A DNA stretch of 64,000 bases from Prauserella halophila (GCF_024171895.1 NZ_JAMTCQ010000015.1:124001-188000), one strand, 5' to 3'; positions 37,869 through 47,904 are shown, counted from the first letter of the stretch. The notes: generated from the sequence alone by a model not told the origin. Translations and numbers: made by a program.

Positions 37869-39062
37869 TCACTTGTTGATCTTGGTGACCTGGCCGGCGC
37901 CGACGGTACGGCCACCCTCACGGATGGCGAACCGCAGACCCTCGTCCATGGCGATCGGCTGAATCAGCTGCACCGAGATCTCGGTGTTGTCGCCCGGCAT
38001 GACCATCTCGGTACCCTCGGGGAGGGTCACGACGCCGGTCACGTCGGTCGTCCGGAAGTAGAACTGCGGACGGTAGTTGTTGAAGAACGGCGTGTGACGG
38101 CCGCCCTCGTCCTTGGACAGGATGTAGACCGAGCCCTCGAACTCCGTGTGCGGGGTCGTGGTGCCCGGCTTCACGATGACCTGGCCACGCTCGACGTCCT
38201 CACGCTTGATACCGCGCAGGAGCAGCGCCGCGTTGTCACCGGCCTGGCCGGAGTCGAGCAGCTTGTTGAACATCTCGATCGAGGTCACCGTGGTCTTGGT
38301 GGCCTTCTCGCGGATGCCGACGATCTCGACGTCCTCGTTGAGCTTGATGCCGCCACGCTCGATACGGCCGGTGACGACCGTGCCGCGGCCGGTGATCGTG
38401 AAGACGTCCTCGACCGGCATCAGGAACGGCTGGTCGACAGCACGCTCCGGGTCCGGGATGTTGTCGTCGACGGCGGTCATCAGCTCGACGACCGCGTCGG
38501 CCCAGCCCTCGTCGCCCTCGAGCGCCTTCAGCGCCGAGACCTTGACGACCGGGGCGTCGTCGCCCGGGAACTCCTGCTCGGAGAGCAGCTCACGGACCTC
38601 CATCTCGACGAGCTCGAGGATCTCCTCGTCGTCGACCATGTCGGCCTTGTTCAGCGCCACGACGATGTACGGCACGCCGACCTGACGGGCGAGCAGCACG
38701 TGCTCCCGCGTCTGCGGCATCGGGCCGTCACTGGCCGCGACCACGAGGATCGCGCCGTCCATCTGGGCCGCACCCGTGATCATGTTCTTCACGTAGTCGG
38801 CGTGGCCCGGGGCGTCGACGTGCGCGTAGTGACGCTTCTCGGTCTCGTACTCGACGTGCGAGATGTTGATCGTGATGCCGCGCTGCTTCTCTTCCGGCGC
38901 GTTGTCGATCTGGTCGAACGCACGCGACTTGTTGAGCTCCGGGAAACGCTCGTGCAGCACCTTGGTGATAGCCGCGGTCAGCGTGGTCTTGCCGTGGTCA
39001 ACGTGACCGATGGTCCCGATGTTGACGTGCGGCTTGCTCCGCTCGAACTTCGCCTTCGCCAC
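37869..39062 (-). CDS. tuf: Elongation factor Tu
   Basis: GTPase delivering aminoacyl-tRNA. 397 residues with G1 GHVDHGKT, G2 RGITI, G3 DAPGH, G4 NKAD and G5 SAL. Residues linked to kirromycin resistance (Gln in MPQTREH, Ala in FAIREGG) are wild type. The GTG start at 39062 has GGAGGACA upstream. It is last in the str operon and 233 bases after fusA, so a separate promoter is possible. Confidence 0.98.
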   Translation of the reverse strand: MAKAKFERSKPHVNIGTIGHVDHGKTTLTAAITKVLHERFPELNKSRAFDQIDNAPEEKQRGITINISHVEYETEKRHYAHVDAPGHADYVKNMITGAAQMDGAILVVAASDGPMPQTREHVLLARQVGVPYIVVALNKADMVDDEEILELVEMEVRELLSEQEFPGDDAPVVKVSALKALEGDEGWADAVVELMTAVDDNIPDPERAVDQPFLMPVEDVFTITGRGTVVTGRIERGGIKLNEDVEIVGIREKATKTTVTSIEMFNKLLDSGQAGDNAALLLRGIKREDVERGQVIVKPGTTTPHTEFEGSVYILSKDEGGRHTPFFNNYRPQFYFRTTDVTGVVTLPEGTEMVMPGDNTEISVQLIQPIAMDEGLRFAIREGGRTVGAGQVTKINK

Positions 39063-39295
39063 TGGAATGTCCTCCTGGACTGTACTTGCTCGCTCCCGGC
39101 GTGGCTGCGCCGATTGCGACTCGATCTGGTCGGTTGTGCGGACCTTAGGGGAGGCCCCTTTTCCGCCCGCTTTGGGTGCTGGTGGGAGTTACTCCCCTGT
39201 CGCCACAGTGTGGGTTGGAAGACTCCGAGCTCGCTCCGCTCCTCGTTCGCCGTCCTGATGCGGGGAACCCGCACCCGGGCCGCTCACTGCGATGC

Positions 39296-41395
39296 TCACT
39301 CGCCCGTCGCCTTCGCGATGATCTCCTTCGCGACGCTCGACGGAACCTCGGCGTAGGAGTCAAAGACCATCGTGTAGTTGGCACGACCCTGCGTCTTCGA
39401 CCGCAGGTCGCCCACGTACCCGAACATCTCCGACAGCGGCACGAGCGCCTTGACGACACGCGTGCCAGACCGCTCCTCCATGGCCTGAACCTGGCCACGG
39501 CGGGAGTTCAAGTCACCGATGACGTCACCCATGTAGTCCTCGGGTGTGGTGACCTCGACGGCCATCATCGGTTCCAGCAGTACCGGGTTCGCCTGCCGCG
39601 CGGCGTCCTTGAGCGCCACGGAGCCGGCGACCTTGAAGGCCATCTCCGAAGAGTCGACCTCGTGGTACGCACCGTCCAACAAGGTGAGCTTCAACCCGAC
39701 GAGCGGGTAGCCGGCCTGCACGCCGTACTGCATGGCGTCCTGCGCGCCCTCGTCCACGGACGGGATGTACTCCCGCGGGATGCGGCCACCGGTCACCTGG
39801 TTGTCGAATTCGTAGAGAGCACCATCGCCGGTGGTCAGCGGCTCGAGCTTGATGATCACCCGCGCGAACTGACCGGAACCACCGGTCTGCTTCTTGTGGG
39901 TGTATTCGAACTTGTCCACCGTCTTGCGGATGGTCTCACGGTAAGCGACCTGCGGCTTACCGATGTTCGCCTCGACCTTGAAGTCGCTCTTCATCCGGTT
40001 GACGAGCACCTCGAGGTGGAGCTCGCCCATACCCTCGATGATCGTCTGACCGGTCTCGTCGTCCTGGCTGACCCGGAAGGTCGGGTCCTCCTCCGCGAGC
40101 TTCTGGATCGCGGTCGAGAGCTTCTCCTGGTCGGACTTCGTCTTCGGCTCGATCGCGACCTTGATGACCGGTTCCGGGAAGGTCATCGACTCGAGCACGA
40201 TCGGGCTCTGCGGGTCGGCCAGGGTGTCACCGGTGGTGGTGTCCTTCAGGCCCTGCACCGCGTAGATGTGGCCGGCCTGCGCCTCGTCGACGGGATTCTC
40301 CTTGTTGGAGTGCATCTGGAAGATCTTCCCGATGCGCTCCTTGCGCTGCCGCGTCGCGTTGATGATCTGCGTGCCGGAGCCGACCTTGCCGGAGTAGACC
40401 CGGATGTAGGTGAGCTTGCCGTAGAACGGGTGCACCGAAATCTTCGACACCAGCGCCGCGAACGGCTCCTGCGTCGACGGCTTGCGCTCGGCGGGCGTCT
40501 CACCGTCGAACAGCGTGCCCTGGACCGGCGGAACGTCGAGCGGCGACGGCAGGTAGTCGACCACCGCGTCGAGCATGGGCTGCACGCCCTTGTTCTTGAA
40601 CGCGGAGCCTGCGAGCACCGGGAAGGCCTCCCGGTCGATCGTCAGCTTGCGGATACCGGTCCTGATCTCGGCCTCGGTCAGCTCCTCGCCACCGAAGTAC
40701 TTCTCGAGCAGCTCCTCGTCGGACTCGGCGACCTGCTCGACCAGCTTCTCGCGGTACTCCGCGGCCCGGTCGGCCAGATCGGCCGGAATGTCCTCGATCT
40801 CGTACTGCTCGCCCTTCTTGACGTCACCACGCCAGGTCAGGGCCTTCATCGTGACGAGGTCGACGATGCCCTCGAACTCCGATTCCACACCGATCGGCAG
40901 CTGCAGCACCAACGGCTTCGCGCCGAGGCGCTCCTCGATCGTGCCGACGGTGAAGTAGAAGTCGGCGCCCAGCTTGTCCATCTTGTTGACGAAGCAGATG
41001 CGCGGAACGTCGTACTTGTCCGCCTGACGCCAGACCTGCTCGGACTGCGGCTCGACACCTTCCTTGCCGTCGAACACGGCGACCGCGCCGTCGAGCACGC
41101 GAAGGCTCCGCTCCACCTCGACGGTGAAGTCGACGTGGCCGGGGGTGTCGATGATGTTGATCTGGTTGTCGCCCCAGAACGTGGTGGTGGCAGCCGAGGT
41201 GATGGTGATGCCCCGGTTCTGCTCCTCCTCCATCCAGTCCATCGTCGACGCACCGTCGTGGGTCTCGCCGAGCTTGTAGTTGATCCCCGTGTAGAACAGG
41301 ATCCGCTCGGTAGCGGTGGTCTTACCGGCGTCAATGTGGGCCATGATGCCGATGTTGCGGACCTTTTTCAGGTCGGTCAGCACGTCACGTGCCAC
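39296..41395 (-). CDS. fusA: Elongation factor G
   Basis: Translocation GTPase of 699 residues: [10 protein letters not shown]-loop, [11 protein letters not shown] switch [13 protein letters not shown]. Domains II-V are complete. The GTG at 41395 ([16 protein letters not shown]) with GGGGAAC upstream is preferred; the frame extends seven codons further without a family match. Confidence 0.98.
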   Translation of the reverse strand: MARDVLTDLKKVRNIGIMAHIDAGKTTATERILFYTGINYKLGETHDGASTMDWMEEEQNRGITITSAATTTFWGDNQINIIDTPGHVDFTVEVERSLRVLDGAVAVFDGKEGVEPQSEQVWRQADKYDVPRICFVNKMDKLGADFYFTVGTIEERLGAKPLVLQLPIGVESEFEGIVDLVTMKALTWRGDVKKGEQYEIEDIPADLADRAAEYREKLVEQVAESDEELLEKYFGGEELTEAEIRTGIRKLTIDREAFPVLAGSAFKNKGVQPMLDAVVDYLPSPLDVPPVQGTLFDGETPAERKPSTQEPFAALVSKISVHPFYGKLTYIRVYSGKVGSGTQIINATRQRKERIGKIFQMHSNKENPVDEAQAGHIYAVQGLKDTTTGDTLADPQSPIVLESMTFPEPVIKVAIEPKTKSDQEKLSTAIQKLAEEDPTFRVSQDDETGQTIIEGMGELHLEVLVNRMKSDFKVEANIGKPQVAYRETIRKTVDKFEYTHKKQTGGSGQFARVIIKLEPLTTGDGALYEFDNQVTGGRIPREYIPSVDEGAQDAMQYGVQAGYPLVGLKLTLLDGAYHEVDSSEMAFKVAGSVALKDAARQANPVLLEPMMAVEVTTPEDYMGDVIGDLNSRRGQVQAMEERSGTRVVKALVPLSEMFGYVGDLRSKTQGRANYTMVFDSYAEVPSSVAKEIIAKATGE

Positions 41396-41484
41396 TTGAA
41401 TGTTCCCCTGTCTCAAGCTCGGGGCCCGGCACTGGCTCGATCATTCACGTCGACCGGGCGTCGGTTTACTTCAGTGGTGGCGGT

Positions 41485-41955
41485 TCACCAGCGGTAGTGC
41501 GCGAAGGCCTTGTTGGACTCGGCCATCTTGTGCGTGTCCTCGCGGCGCTTCACGCTGGCCCCGAGGCCGTTGCTCGCGTCGAGCAGCTCGTTCTGCAGGC
41601 GCTCGACCATCGTCTTCTCACGGCGCTGGCGCGAGTACGTGACCATCCAGCGGAGCGCAAGGGTCGTGGAGCGACCGGGCTTGACCTCGATGGGCACCTG
41701 GTACGTGGCACCACCGACACGACGGCTCTTCACCTCGAGGGAAGGCTTGACGTTGTCGAGGGCGCGCTTCAGCGTGACGACCGGGTCGGTGCCGGTCTTC
41801 TCGCGAGCGCCTTCCAGGGCGCCGTACACGATGCGCTCGGCCAGCGAGCGCTTGCCGTCGGTCAGCACCTTGTTGATCAGCTGCGTGACGAGCGGCGATG
41901 CGTAGACCGGGTCAGCGATCAGCGGCCGCTTCGGGGCCGGACCCTTGCGGGGCAT
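41485..41955 (-). CDS. rpsG: 30S ribosomal protein S7
   Basis: 156-residue head assembly protein: [20 protein letters not shown], then [20 protein letters not shown] and the C-terminal [20 protein letters not shown]. Start and rpsL stop overlap (TAATG). Confidence 0.98.
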   Translation of the reverse strand: MPRKGPAPKRPLIADPVYASPLVTQLINKVLTDGKRSLAERIVYGALEGAREKTGTDPVVTLKRALDNVKPSLEVKSRRVGGATYQVPIEVKPGRSTTLALRWMVTYSRQRREKTMVERLQNELLDASNGLGASVKRREDTHKMAESNKAFAHYRW

Positions 41956-42329
41956 TAGCTCTTCTCCTTCTTAGCGCCGTACCGGCTGCGCGCCTGCTTA
42001 CGGTTCTTCACGCCCTGCGTGTCGAGCGAACCGCGGACGATCTTGTAGCGAACACCGGGGAGGTCCTTCACACGACCACCACGCACGAGCACCATCGAGT
42101 GCTCCTGCAGGTTGTGGCCCTCGCCCGGGATGTAGGCGGTGACCTCGATGCCGCTGGTCAGCCGGACACGCGCGACCTTACGGAGCGCGGAGTTCGGCTT
42201 CTTCGGCGTGGTGGTGTAGACGCGGGTGCACACGCCGCGCCGCTGCGGGCTCCCCTTGAGCGCCGCGGTCTTCTGCTTGGCAGCCTTGTCCTGGCGGCCC
42301 TTGCGGACCAGCTGCTGGATCGTGGGCAA
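41955..42329 (-). CDS. rpsL: 30S ribosomal protein S12
   Basis: Decoding-centre protein of 124 residues. Lys43 ([11 protein letters not shown]) and Lys88 ([12 protein letters not shown]) are the streptomycin-sensitive residues. The conserved N-terminus [12 protein letters not shown] directly follows a TTG at 42329, the likely start; upstream in-frame codons do not match the family. First gene of the str operon. Confidence 0.97.
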   Translation of the reverse strand: MPTIQQLVRKGRQDKAAKQKTAALKGSPQRRGVCTRVYTTTPKKPNSALRKVARVRLTSGIEVTAYIPGEGHNLQEHSMVLVRGGRVKDLPGVRYKIVRGSLDTQGVKNRKQARSRYGAKKEKS

Positions 42330-42396
42330 TGGACCAGCTTTCTCTCGCGTCTGGAAAAGCTTCTGCAAGCTTTACTGTGTGGCTCTGTCTCTGTGT

Positions 42397-42513
42397 GAGT
42401 CGTGTCTGTGTGTGAGTCGTCGTCTCCGGTGAGTCGTCGTCTGTGGGTGAGTCGCTGTACGACTCTCCGCCTTAACGACTCTTCCTTTTACGACTCTTCT
42501 CCTCTTACGACTC
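42397..42513. repeat. Four GAGTCGT units facing four ACGACTC units upstream of rpsL
   Basis: GAGTCGT (or GAGTCGC) at 42397, 42414, 42431 and 42449 is followed by its reverse complement ACGACTC at 42459, 42475, 42490 and 42507. Spacing is 15-18 bases on both sides, so the whole array is an inverted repeat of direct repeats. It lies in the rpsL leader or promoter zone. A small 7-bp hairpin lies at 42356-42373, just before rpsL. Confidence 0.88.
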
Positions 42514-43059
42514 TGCCTCCCCGGTCCCCGCGGTCGGGCGTGTCGGGCCCGCGTCAGGGTCGTAACGACCCGTGAACTCCCGTCGGGTTTCCGGAGTTGC
42601 GATTTCCGGAGCTCCGATCCGCCGCCGTACTACACGAGCACCACACGAGCGCTACACGAGTACCGCAGGTGCTACAGAATGCGTACGGAGTCCGCAGCAG
42701 TTCTGCAACGACCTGATGACACGGTCCGGACACGAAAATCCGACCCGTGAGCACGTCGACGCACGGAGCAGCCCGGCGACGTGCCGGGCACAGATTCCAA
42801 AGATACCCGCCCGTGCCGACAGCAACGACCCGGGGGTCCCTAACGGCCCCGGGAGCCGGTGTCGACGGCGGTGGTCGTCGGGTACGGTACCGCGATCACC
42901 GCCCGGGTCGGAACGAGATGCGCAGGTGCGGACACGGAAGAGCCGACGCGCGGAGATGCCGGTGGCCAGCCTAGCGCGACGCGCCTCCGGTTTCGAGCAT
43001 CTCGGGCGGATCCGCGCGCCGCAGGCGGAGGGCACCGATACGAGGGGAGTCTCAGGGGC
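42514..43059. other. Non-coding divergent region between the str operon and the ESX-like island
   Basis: About 550 bases between the repeat array and the rightward membrane-protein gene. It should hold promoters for rpsL (leftward) and the island (rightward). Several ACACGAG copies occur at about 42633-42661. Open frames here show poor codon usage and no recognisable product. Confidence 0.5.
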
Positions 43060-43731
43060 ATGCATCCGGGCACGTTGATGGTGATTCTGCTGGGGCTGTG
43101 TGCCGTGGGCGCGCTCGTGGCGTTCGTCGTGTCCCGCCGGGGCGCCGAGAAGAAGAAGACCGACAGAGCAGAGTTCGCCCGCCGGACCGGCGCGGTCGAG
43201 CACTACTACGAGCAGGGAACCCGGCCCGGCTTCGGCGTCTTTCCCGAGAAGGACGCCTTCACCGGCGCCCCGTTCACCTACGCCGTGGAATTCACCTACG
43301 CGGGCTATCCCGTCGTCGCGGCCGAATGGCGCACCGGCGGCCCCAACTCGCAGCTGCGCCACACCGGCAACATCCAGGTCCCGAGCGGCCTGCCCGCCGA
43401 CGCGCCGTACCTGATGATCGGCGAGTACATGCGCTACGGGATCGACCCGGAAACCCACGGCAGGCTCCCGGCGCTCGACGGTTTCGCCGACAAGCGGCTG
43501 CGCGCGCTGTGTCCCGACGAGGCGTTCGCGCGCCGGATCGTCACACCCGAACTCGCCGAGATCGTCGCCGCGTACCGGCGCAACCGCATGATGCCGCGGG
43601 TCACGTTCGAAGGCGGTGTCGTCCACATGCGCGCAGGCCAGCGGCTCGACCCGGACGGACTGTTCCGGAACGCCGAGCTGCTCACCCGGATCGCGCGGCT
43701 CGTCGCCGCGCAGCAGCAACCACCCCGCTGA
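43060..43731 (+). CDS. Single-pass membrane protein of the ESX-like island, unknown function
   Basis: 223 residues. One N-terminal membrane helix (about 6-24) is followed by a basic stop-transfer stretch (SRRGAEKKK) and a cytoplasmic alpha/beta domain (FTYAVEFTYAGYPVVAAEWRTGGPNSQ). The ATG at 43060 has GAGGGGAG upstream; a longer in-frame extension to 42859 lacks support. It opens the rightward island, 179 bases before an EspC-like gene. It shares overall layout (N-terminal helix, SRR, soluble domain) with the protein at 47905, though sequence similarity is weak. I do not recognise a family. Confidence 0.8.
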   Translation: MHPGTLMVILLGLCAVGALVAFVVSRRGAEKKKTDRAEFARRTGAVEHYYEQGTRPGFGVFPEKDAFTGAPFTYAVEFTYAGYPVVAAEWRTGGPNSQLRHTGNIQVPSGLPADAPYLMIGEYMRYGIDPETHGRLPALDGFADKRLRALCPDEAFARRIVTPELAEIVAAYRRNRMMPRVTFEGGVVHMRAGQRLDPDGLFRNAELLTRIARLVAAQQQPPR

Positions 43732-43910
43732 CCGGCCGCAGCTGCAGCCGCGGCCGCACCGCCCGCAGCAGCCCGCCCGGCACAACGCGCCCGGCACGCC
43801 CTGTCCGGCGCACCTGCACCGGCGCGGACCCACCCGATCAATTTTCGCCCCGAGGGAACCGTTCGGCCGGTGATCCGGTCGAAACCGGCAGAGTTTTCCA
43901 GGAGGCGGAC

Positions 43911-44246
43911 ATGACCGGATTCAACGTCGAAATCGAGGCCCTCGAGGGCTACGGCGACAATCTCAAGTCCTTCAAGGAGCAGGCGACGACCTTCGACGAG
44001 CTCACCGGCCGCGCCGATGTCGGCGACGAGTCGTGGGGAGTCGTCGGGATCATGACGAAGGGCAAGTACGACGAGGCCCTCGCCGAGCTGAAGAACCTGA
44101 TCTCATCGCTGAAAACCGGCCTCGACACGACGTCCGACAAGATCTCGACGGCGGCAAAGGCCTACCGGGGTAACGACGACCAGCACGTCGTGACCCTCGG
44201 CCAGTACGAGGGTCAGATCGACACGACCGACGAGCCGCGAGTCTGA
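43911..44246 (+). CDS. EspC-like (DUF2580-type) type VII secretion protein, copy 1
   Basis: 111-residue helical protein with the features of EspC-type ESX substrates: a helix, a turn at W42-G43 in ADVGDESWGVVG, a second helix, and the export motif Y85-R-G-N-D89 (YxxxD). GGAGG precedes ATG 43911. It is 11 bases upstream of the EspA/EspE-like gene and so likely co-translated with it. Copy 2 (46463-46783) aligns along its full length, including the YxxxD/E position. Family assignment is from motif and context. Confidence 0.8.
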   Translation: MTGFNVEIEALEGYGDNLKSFKEQATTFDELTGRADVGDESWGVVGIMTKGKYDEALAELKNLISSLKTGLDTTSDKISTAAKAYRGNDDQHVVTLGQYEGQIDTTDEPRV

Positions 44247-44257
44247 GGAGCAGCGCC

Positions 44258-45400
44258 ATGACCGAGGTCAACGACGTCGCGGGCGACGTGAGCCTGAACG
44301 CGGACAAGGAATCGGGCTTCGGCGACTACGCGATGGGCGTCGCCAAGAACACTCCCGGTGTCGAGACCGCCATCAAAGGCGTCGACACCGTCAGCAACTA
44401 CTGGAAGGGCCTTCCCGACGATCCGGATGCGGCCGACGTCGTGCTGCACGGGGCCAACTGCGCCACCGACACGGCGGCCTTCATCGCCGAATGCGGCACG
44501 GAAGCGGCGACGGCCGTGCTCGACCCGGTCGGCTGGCTGGTCGGCCACGGCCTCGACTTCCTGCTGAATCTGATCACGCCGCTGCAGGACGCGCTGCACG
44601 CCGTCACCGGCGACGGCCCGGCACTGGAGAAGGCGTCGAAGGACTTCCAGGGCATCGGGGACGGGCTCGTCGACTACGCCGACGAGTTCCGGCGGGTCGC
44701 CGACGAGGCGCTGGCCGACTGGAACGGTGACGCGGCCGGTGCGGCGAAGAACGCGCTCGCCGACTTCTCCAAAGGCATCGACGGCGTGTCCACCAGCGCC
44801 GGCGGGGTCGTGGAGATCCTGAAGCTGTCCTCGATGCTCATGAAGGTCATCGAGGAGGTCATCAAGGCCATCATCACCGAGATCGTCAGCTGGCTGATCG
44901 CGCTGTGGGTGCCCGCGCTCGCGGCCGCGGTGCCGACGGCGGGTGCCTCGACGGCGGCGGCCGGTGCGGCCACGGCGCCGAAGGCTGCGGCCACGGTCTC
45001 AAAGGTGACCGCGAAGCTGGGCAAGCTCGGCAAGATCCTCGACAAAATCTTCGAGTTCTTCCAGAAGTTCGGCTCGACGATGGTCAAGCTGGGCAAGCGC
45101 CTCGGCGTGAAGCCGAACGGCATCGCGACAAAGGCCGACGAACTCGCCGAGATCAGCACGAACGCCGGCAAGATCGGGAAGATCGCGGGCGAGGCCGCGC
45201 AGTCGGGAGGCGGCAAGCTGCTCGGCGAGACCCTCGGCGTCGACCCGACCAAGCCGACGGGCGAGGGCGCAGCCGGTGCAGCCAAGACGGTCAACGACTT
45301 CTACGGCAAGGTCACCGACCACACCCGTGATCTCAAGGGCGCCACGGAGGCCTCCGACGGCCCCTCCGCCGAGGAGACCGAGGACAACCTGCGGATGTGA
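44258..45400 (+). CDS. EspA/EspE-like putative ESX substrate with embedded WXG hairpin, copy 1
   Basis: 380 residues. Residues 85-190 form a helical region with a WXG-type turn (ALADW155-N-G157). A hydrophobic stretch (about 203-236) with AAAVPTAGASTAAAG follows, then an amphipathic Lys/Gly-rich tail ending SAEETEDNLRM. There is no Sec signal. The architecture resembles EspA/EspE of mycobacterial ESX-1 (helical hairpin, hydrophobic core, flexible tail, paired with EspC), but sequence identity cannot be judged here. The paralogue at 46786 shares GWLVGxGLDFL, ADFSKGIDGV, the hydrophobic block and the C-terminal ETEDxL. Confidence 0.75.
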   Translation: MTEVNDVAGDVSLNADKESGFGDYAMGVAKNTPGVETAIKGVDTVSNYWKGLPDDPDAADVVLHGANCATDTAAFIAECGTEAATAVLDPVGWLVGHGLDFLLNLITPLQDALHAVTGDGPALEKASKDFQGIGDGLVDYADEFRRVADEALADWNGDAAGAAKNALADFSKGIDGVSTSAGGVVEILKLSSMLMKVIEEVIKAIITEIVSWLIALWVPALAAAVPTAGASTAAAGAATAPKAAATVSKVTAKLGKLGKILDKIFEFFQKFGSTMVKLGKRLGVKPNGIATKADELAEISTNAGKIGKIAGEAAQSGGGKLLGETLGVDPTKPTGEGAAGAAKTVNDFYGKVTDHTRDLKGATEASDGPSAEETEDNLRM

Positions 45401-45572
45401 CGGCCGCTGGGCAGGCACCCACGCCCGTCCTGCCCCCGTTCCACGGTCGGGCAGGATGGGCCGGGCGGCATGCACACGTACGCGCGGACCGGGGACGATG
45501 GAACGTGCCGACAACGGGTGAGGCGTCGCACCGGTAGCCACCGTCCAACCTTTTCATCGAGGGAGAAGCAAC

Positions 45573-46151
45573 GTGTCAGCTGAGTTCGACCGGCTCGTCG
45601 CGGAGTTCGAGAAGTTCCAGTCGAAGATGAAGCACGTCGACCAGCAGATGGCCGGCGTGGAGGACATGCAGAGCGAACTGTCCGAACTCGAGGCGAGCGC
45701 CACGAACGCCGACCGTTCGGTCACCGTCATCGCCGGCCCCGGCGGCGCGGTCAAGGATCTGCAGCTCACCGACAAGGCCATGAGCCAGCCGCCGCAGGCG
45801 CTCGCCGCGGCCATCAAGTCGACCCTCTCGGAGGCCGTCGCCGAGGCCGCACGCAAACAGGCGGGCATCGTCGACAACCACATGGGCGGGATGGGCATCA
45901 ACGCCACCGAGCAGGTCATCGAGACCCAGGCCGAAGCGTTCGGCATGCCGGCCGAGGAACTGCGCCAGCGCATGGCCGAGGAGCAGCCGGTGCACCGGGA
46001 GGTGCCGGTCGAAGAGGAGTACCAGGAGGACTACTCCCGCGGGAGCGTCTTCGGCGACGAGGACGACGGCCGCTCCGCTCCCCCGCCTGCGCAGGGCAGC
46101 TCGGCGGGCGACGAGTTCCTCAAGAACCTGTTCGAGGAGGACGACCGCTGA
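45573..46151 (+). CDS. YbaB/EbfC family protein (EspL-like)
   Basis: 192 residues. The N-terminal 100 residues have the YbaB/EbfC pattern: a long helix (FDRLVAEFEKFQSKMKHVDQQMAG), a strand pair (RSVTVIAGPGGAVKDLQLTD), and a second helix (LAAAIKSTLSEAVAEAARKQ). An acidic, disordered C-terminal half follows. YbaB proteins bind DNA as dimers, but EspL, the YbaB-like member of ESX-1 loci, acts in substrate stability. Location between two EspC/EspA-like pairs favours an EspL-like role. GTG start at 45573 with GAGGGAGAA. A strong terminator follows. Confidence 0.82.
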   Translation: MSAEFDRLVAEFEKFQSKMKHVDQQMAGVEDMQSELSELEASATNADRSVTVIAGPGGAVKDLQLTDKAMSQPPQALAAAIKSTLSEAVAEAARKQAGIVDNHMGGMGINATEQVIETQAEAFGMPAEELRQRMAEEQPVHREVPVEEEYQEDYSRGSVFGDEDDGRSAPPPAQGSSAGDEFLKNLFEEDDR

Positions 46152-46268
46152 GCCGGTCCTGACTGTCGCCACCGTCCGGGAGGGCGCGTGGCCCGGCCGA
46201 GCGGCTCGGCGACAACGACTCGACTCCCACCCGCATCGCCCGTGAGGGCGCGGGGAGTCGTCACCACA

Positions 46269-46318
46269 GACACGGCAGAGGCGGCGCCGGCAGTGACGGG
46301 CGCCGCCTCTGCCGTGTC
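46269..46318 (+). terminator. Hairpin terminator after the first half of the island
   Basis: Perfect 20-bp stem (46269-46288 with 46299-46318) and 10-base loop. It ends the 43060-46151 unit, so the second pair (from 46463) needs its own promoter in the remaining 144 bases. The rest of 46152-46462 shows no gene. Confidence 0.9.
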
Positions 46319-46462
46319 AACGCTGCGAGCCCGGATTCCCGACTCCCGCTGTCACGTGTGCAGCTGAGACGGCATGATGTTCTGGCAGACGCGCGCCGGA
46401 ACGCCACCGGCGCCGCGCGCCGGCAGCATCATCGCGGCGGCAGCACCATCGAGGGAGGGACC

Positions 46463-46783
46463 ATGAGCGGCTTCGACGTCAATTCCGATGAACTGGACAC
46501 CTACGCCGGCAAACTGGGCGGCCAGCGCTCGACGGCCAATCAGATCGGCGGTCTCGTCGACAAGGCCGATGTCGGCGACCAGTCCTGGGGAATCGTCGGC
46601 ATCTTCGTCCTCGACAACTACAAGGAGATGCTCAGCGACCTCAAGGACCTGTTCACCAGCCTCGACGACGGGTTCGCATCCGGTGAGGACAAGTTCACGA
46701 ACGCGGCCAAGGGCTACCGCGAGAAGGAGCAAGCAGTGAAGGAGCTCCTGGACACGTTCAACATGGAAGTGGGGGGCAAGTAG
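46463..46783 (+). CDS. EspC-like (DUF2580-type) type VII secretion protein, copy 2
   Basis: 106 residues, paralogue of the protein at 43911. It keeps the turn W42-G43 (ADVGDQSWGIVG) and the export motif Y85-R-E-K-E89 at identical positions. The ribosome binding site is GGGAGGG before ATG 46463. It ends two bases before the start of the second EspA/EspE-like gene, implying tight coupling. Confidence 0.8.
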   Translation: MSGFDVNSDELDTYAGKLGGQRSTANQIGGLVDKADVGDQSWGIVGIFVLDNYKEMLSDLKDLFTSLDDGFASGEDKFTNAAKGYREKEQAVKELLDTFNMEVGGK

Positions 46784-46785
46784 CC

Positions 46786-47901
46786 ATGGCCGAGGAGAAG
46801 ACCGAAGCCGGCGGCGTCGAGATCACGACCGGCGACAAGAGCCTGGGCAAGACGGCGCTCGAATCCGCACCGTTCCTCGGAGGCGCGGTCAAGACCTTCG
46901 ACGCCGGCAGCAAGCTCACCGACGGTGCCACTCCTTCCGAGATCGGCGGACTGCTCTCCGAAGGCACGAACTTCATCTCGTCCTGCAGGGGCACCGCGGG
47001 CGAGATCGCCATGGACCCCATCGGCTGGCTGGTCGGGCAAGGCCTGGACTTCCTCATCTCCGTCTGCCAGCCGATCCAGGACGCCATCCACGTGGTCAGC
47101 GGCGACGGCCCCGCGCTGCAGCAGGCAGCCGACAACTTCAAGGCGATCGGCGAAGGTATCGAGAAGCTGAGCGGCAAGTTCAGCGAGGAACTGAAATCGT
47201 CGCTGCAGAACTGGGGCGGCGAGGCGTCCGAGGCCGCGGGCACGAAGCTCGCCGACTTCTCCAAGGGCATCGACGGCGTCGCCGGTCAGGCGGGCGACCT
47301 CGTGTCGATGCTCCAGATGTCCAGCATGGTGATGACGGTCATCGAGGAGTTCATCAAAGCCATCCTGACCGAGCTCATCACATGGCTGATCATGATCTGG
47401 ATCCCGGCACTCGCCGCAGCGGTGCCGACCGCGGGCGCGTCCACCGCCGCCGCGGGAACCGCCACCGGCGTCCGCGCGGCGAGCACGGGCAGCCGGGTGT
47501 CCCGCATGGTCCAGAAGCTGCAGGACGTGCTGACCAAGATCATGGACTTCGTGCGCAGGATGCGGACCCGGATGGGCAACCTCAATCAGGGCGTTCGCCA
47601 GGCGATGGACCACCGGAAGATGCGGAGCGGCCTCGCCGACCTGGCGGTCCAGGACGGGAACGCCACCCTCAACGAGAAGCTGCTGAGCGGCAACGGCCTG
47701 GTCGGCGAACGGCTGCAACAGGGCTTGGGCAAGTCCCTGTGGGACGCGGGCAAAGGTTCGCTCCAGGATCAGGTCGGAAAGGGTCAGAACGGCAAGGGGA
47801 AGCTGTACGGCAACATCGGCAAGGTCACCGGAGCCGCTGAGGGCGAGGGAATCGGCGAGGACCAGTCCAAGAGCGAGACCGAAGACCACCTGGACATCTG
47901 A
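46786..47901 (+). CDS. EspA/EspE-like putative ESX substrate with embedded WXG hairpin, copy 2
   Basis: 371 residues, paralogue of 44258-45400. WXG-type turn at W143-G-G145 (LQNWGGEA), hydrophobic region about 190-225 ending in the same AAAVPTAGASTAAAG, then a basic helical segment (VSRMVQKLQDVLTKIMDFVRRM) and a Gly/Lys-rich tail ending KSETEDHLDI. The C-terminal ETEDxL is shared with copy 1. It follows the EspC-like gene by two bases and precedes the multi-pass membrane gene by three. Likely a secreted or membrane-inserted ESX substrate; inference. Confidence 0.75.
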   Translation: MAEEKTEAGGVEITTGDKSLGKTALESAPFLGGAVKTFDAGSKLTDGATPSEIGGLLSEGTNFISSCRGTAGEIAMDPIGWLVGQGLDFLISVCQPIQDAIHVVSGDGPALQQAADNFKAIGEGIEKLSGKFSEELKSSLQNWGGEASEAAGTKLADFSKGIDGVAGQAGDLVSMLQMSSMVMTVIEEFIKAILTELITWLIMIWIPALAAAVPTAGASTAAAGTATGVRAASTGSRVSRMVQKLQDVLTKIMDFVRRMRTRMGNLNQGVRQAMDHRKMRSGLADLAVQDGNATLNEKLLSGNGLVGERLQQGLGKSLWDAGKGSLQDQVGKGQNGKGKLYGNIGKVTGAAEGEGIGEDQSKSETEDHLDI

Positions 47902-47904
47902 GGC

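Noticed and set aside
37869-39062. EF-Tu as an elfamycin-resistant variant
   Set aside because: The residues I could check at kirromycin sites (Gln in MPQTREH, Ala in FAIREGG) are wild type.
41955-42329. Streptomycin-resistance mutation in rpsL
   Set aside because: Lys43 and Lys88 are both present.
42397-42513. The mirror array as an insertion sequence end
   Set aside because: No transposase, no target duplication, and units are spaced copies rather than one long terminal repeat.
42572-43078. 168-codon plus-strand frame in the rpsL-island spacer
   Set aside because: Composition is Arg/Ser/Pro-rich without typical codon bias, it has no good ribosome binding site, and it overlaps the real start region at 43060.
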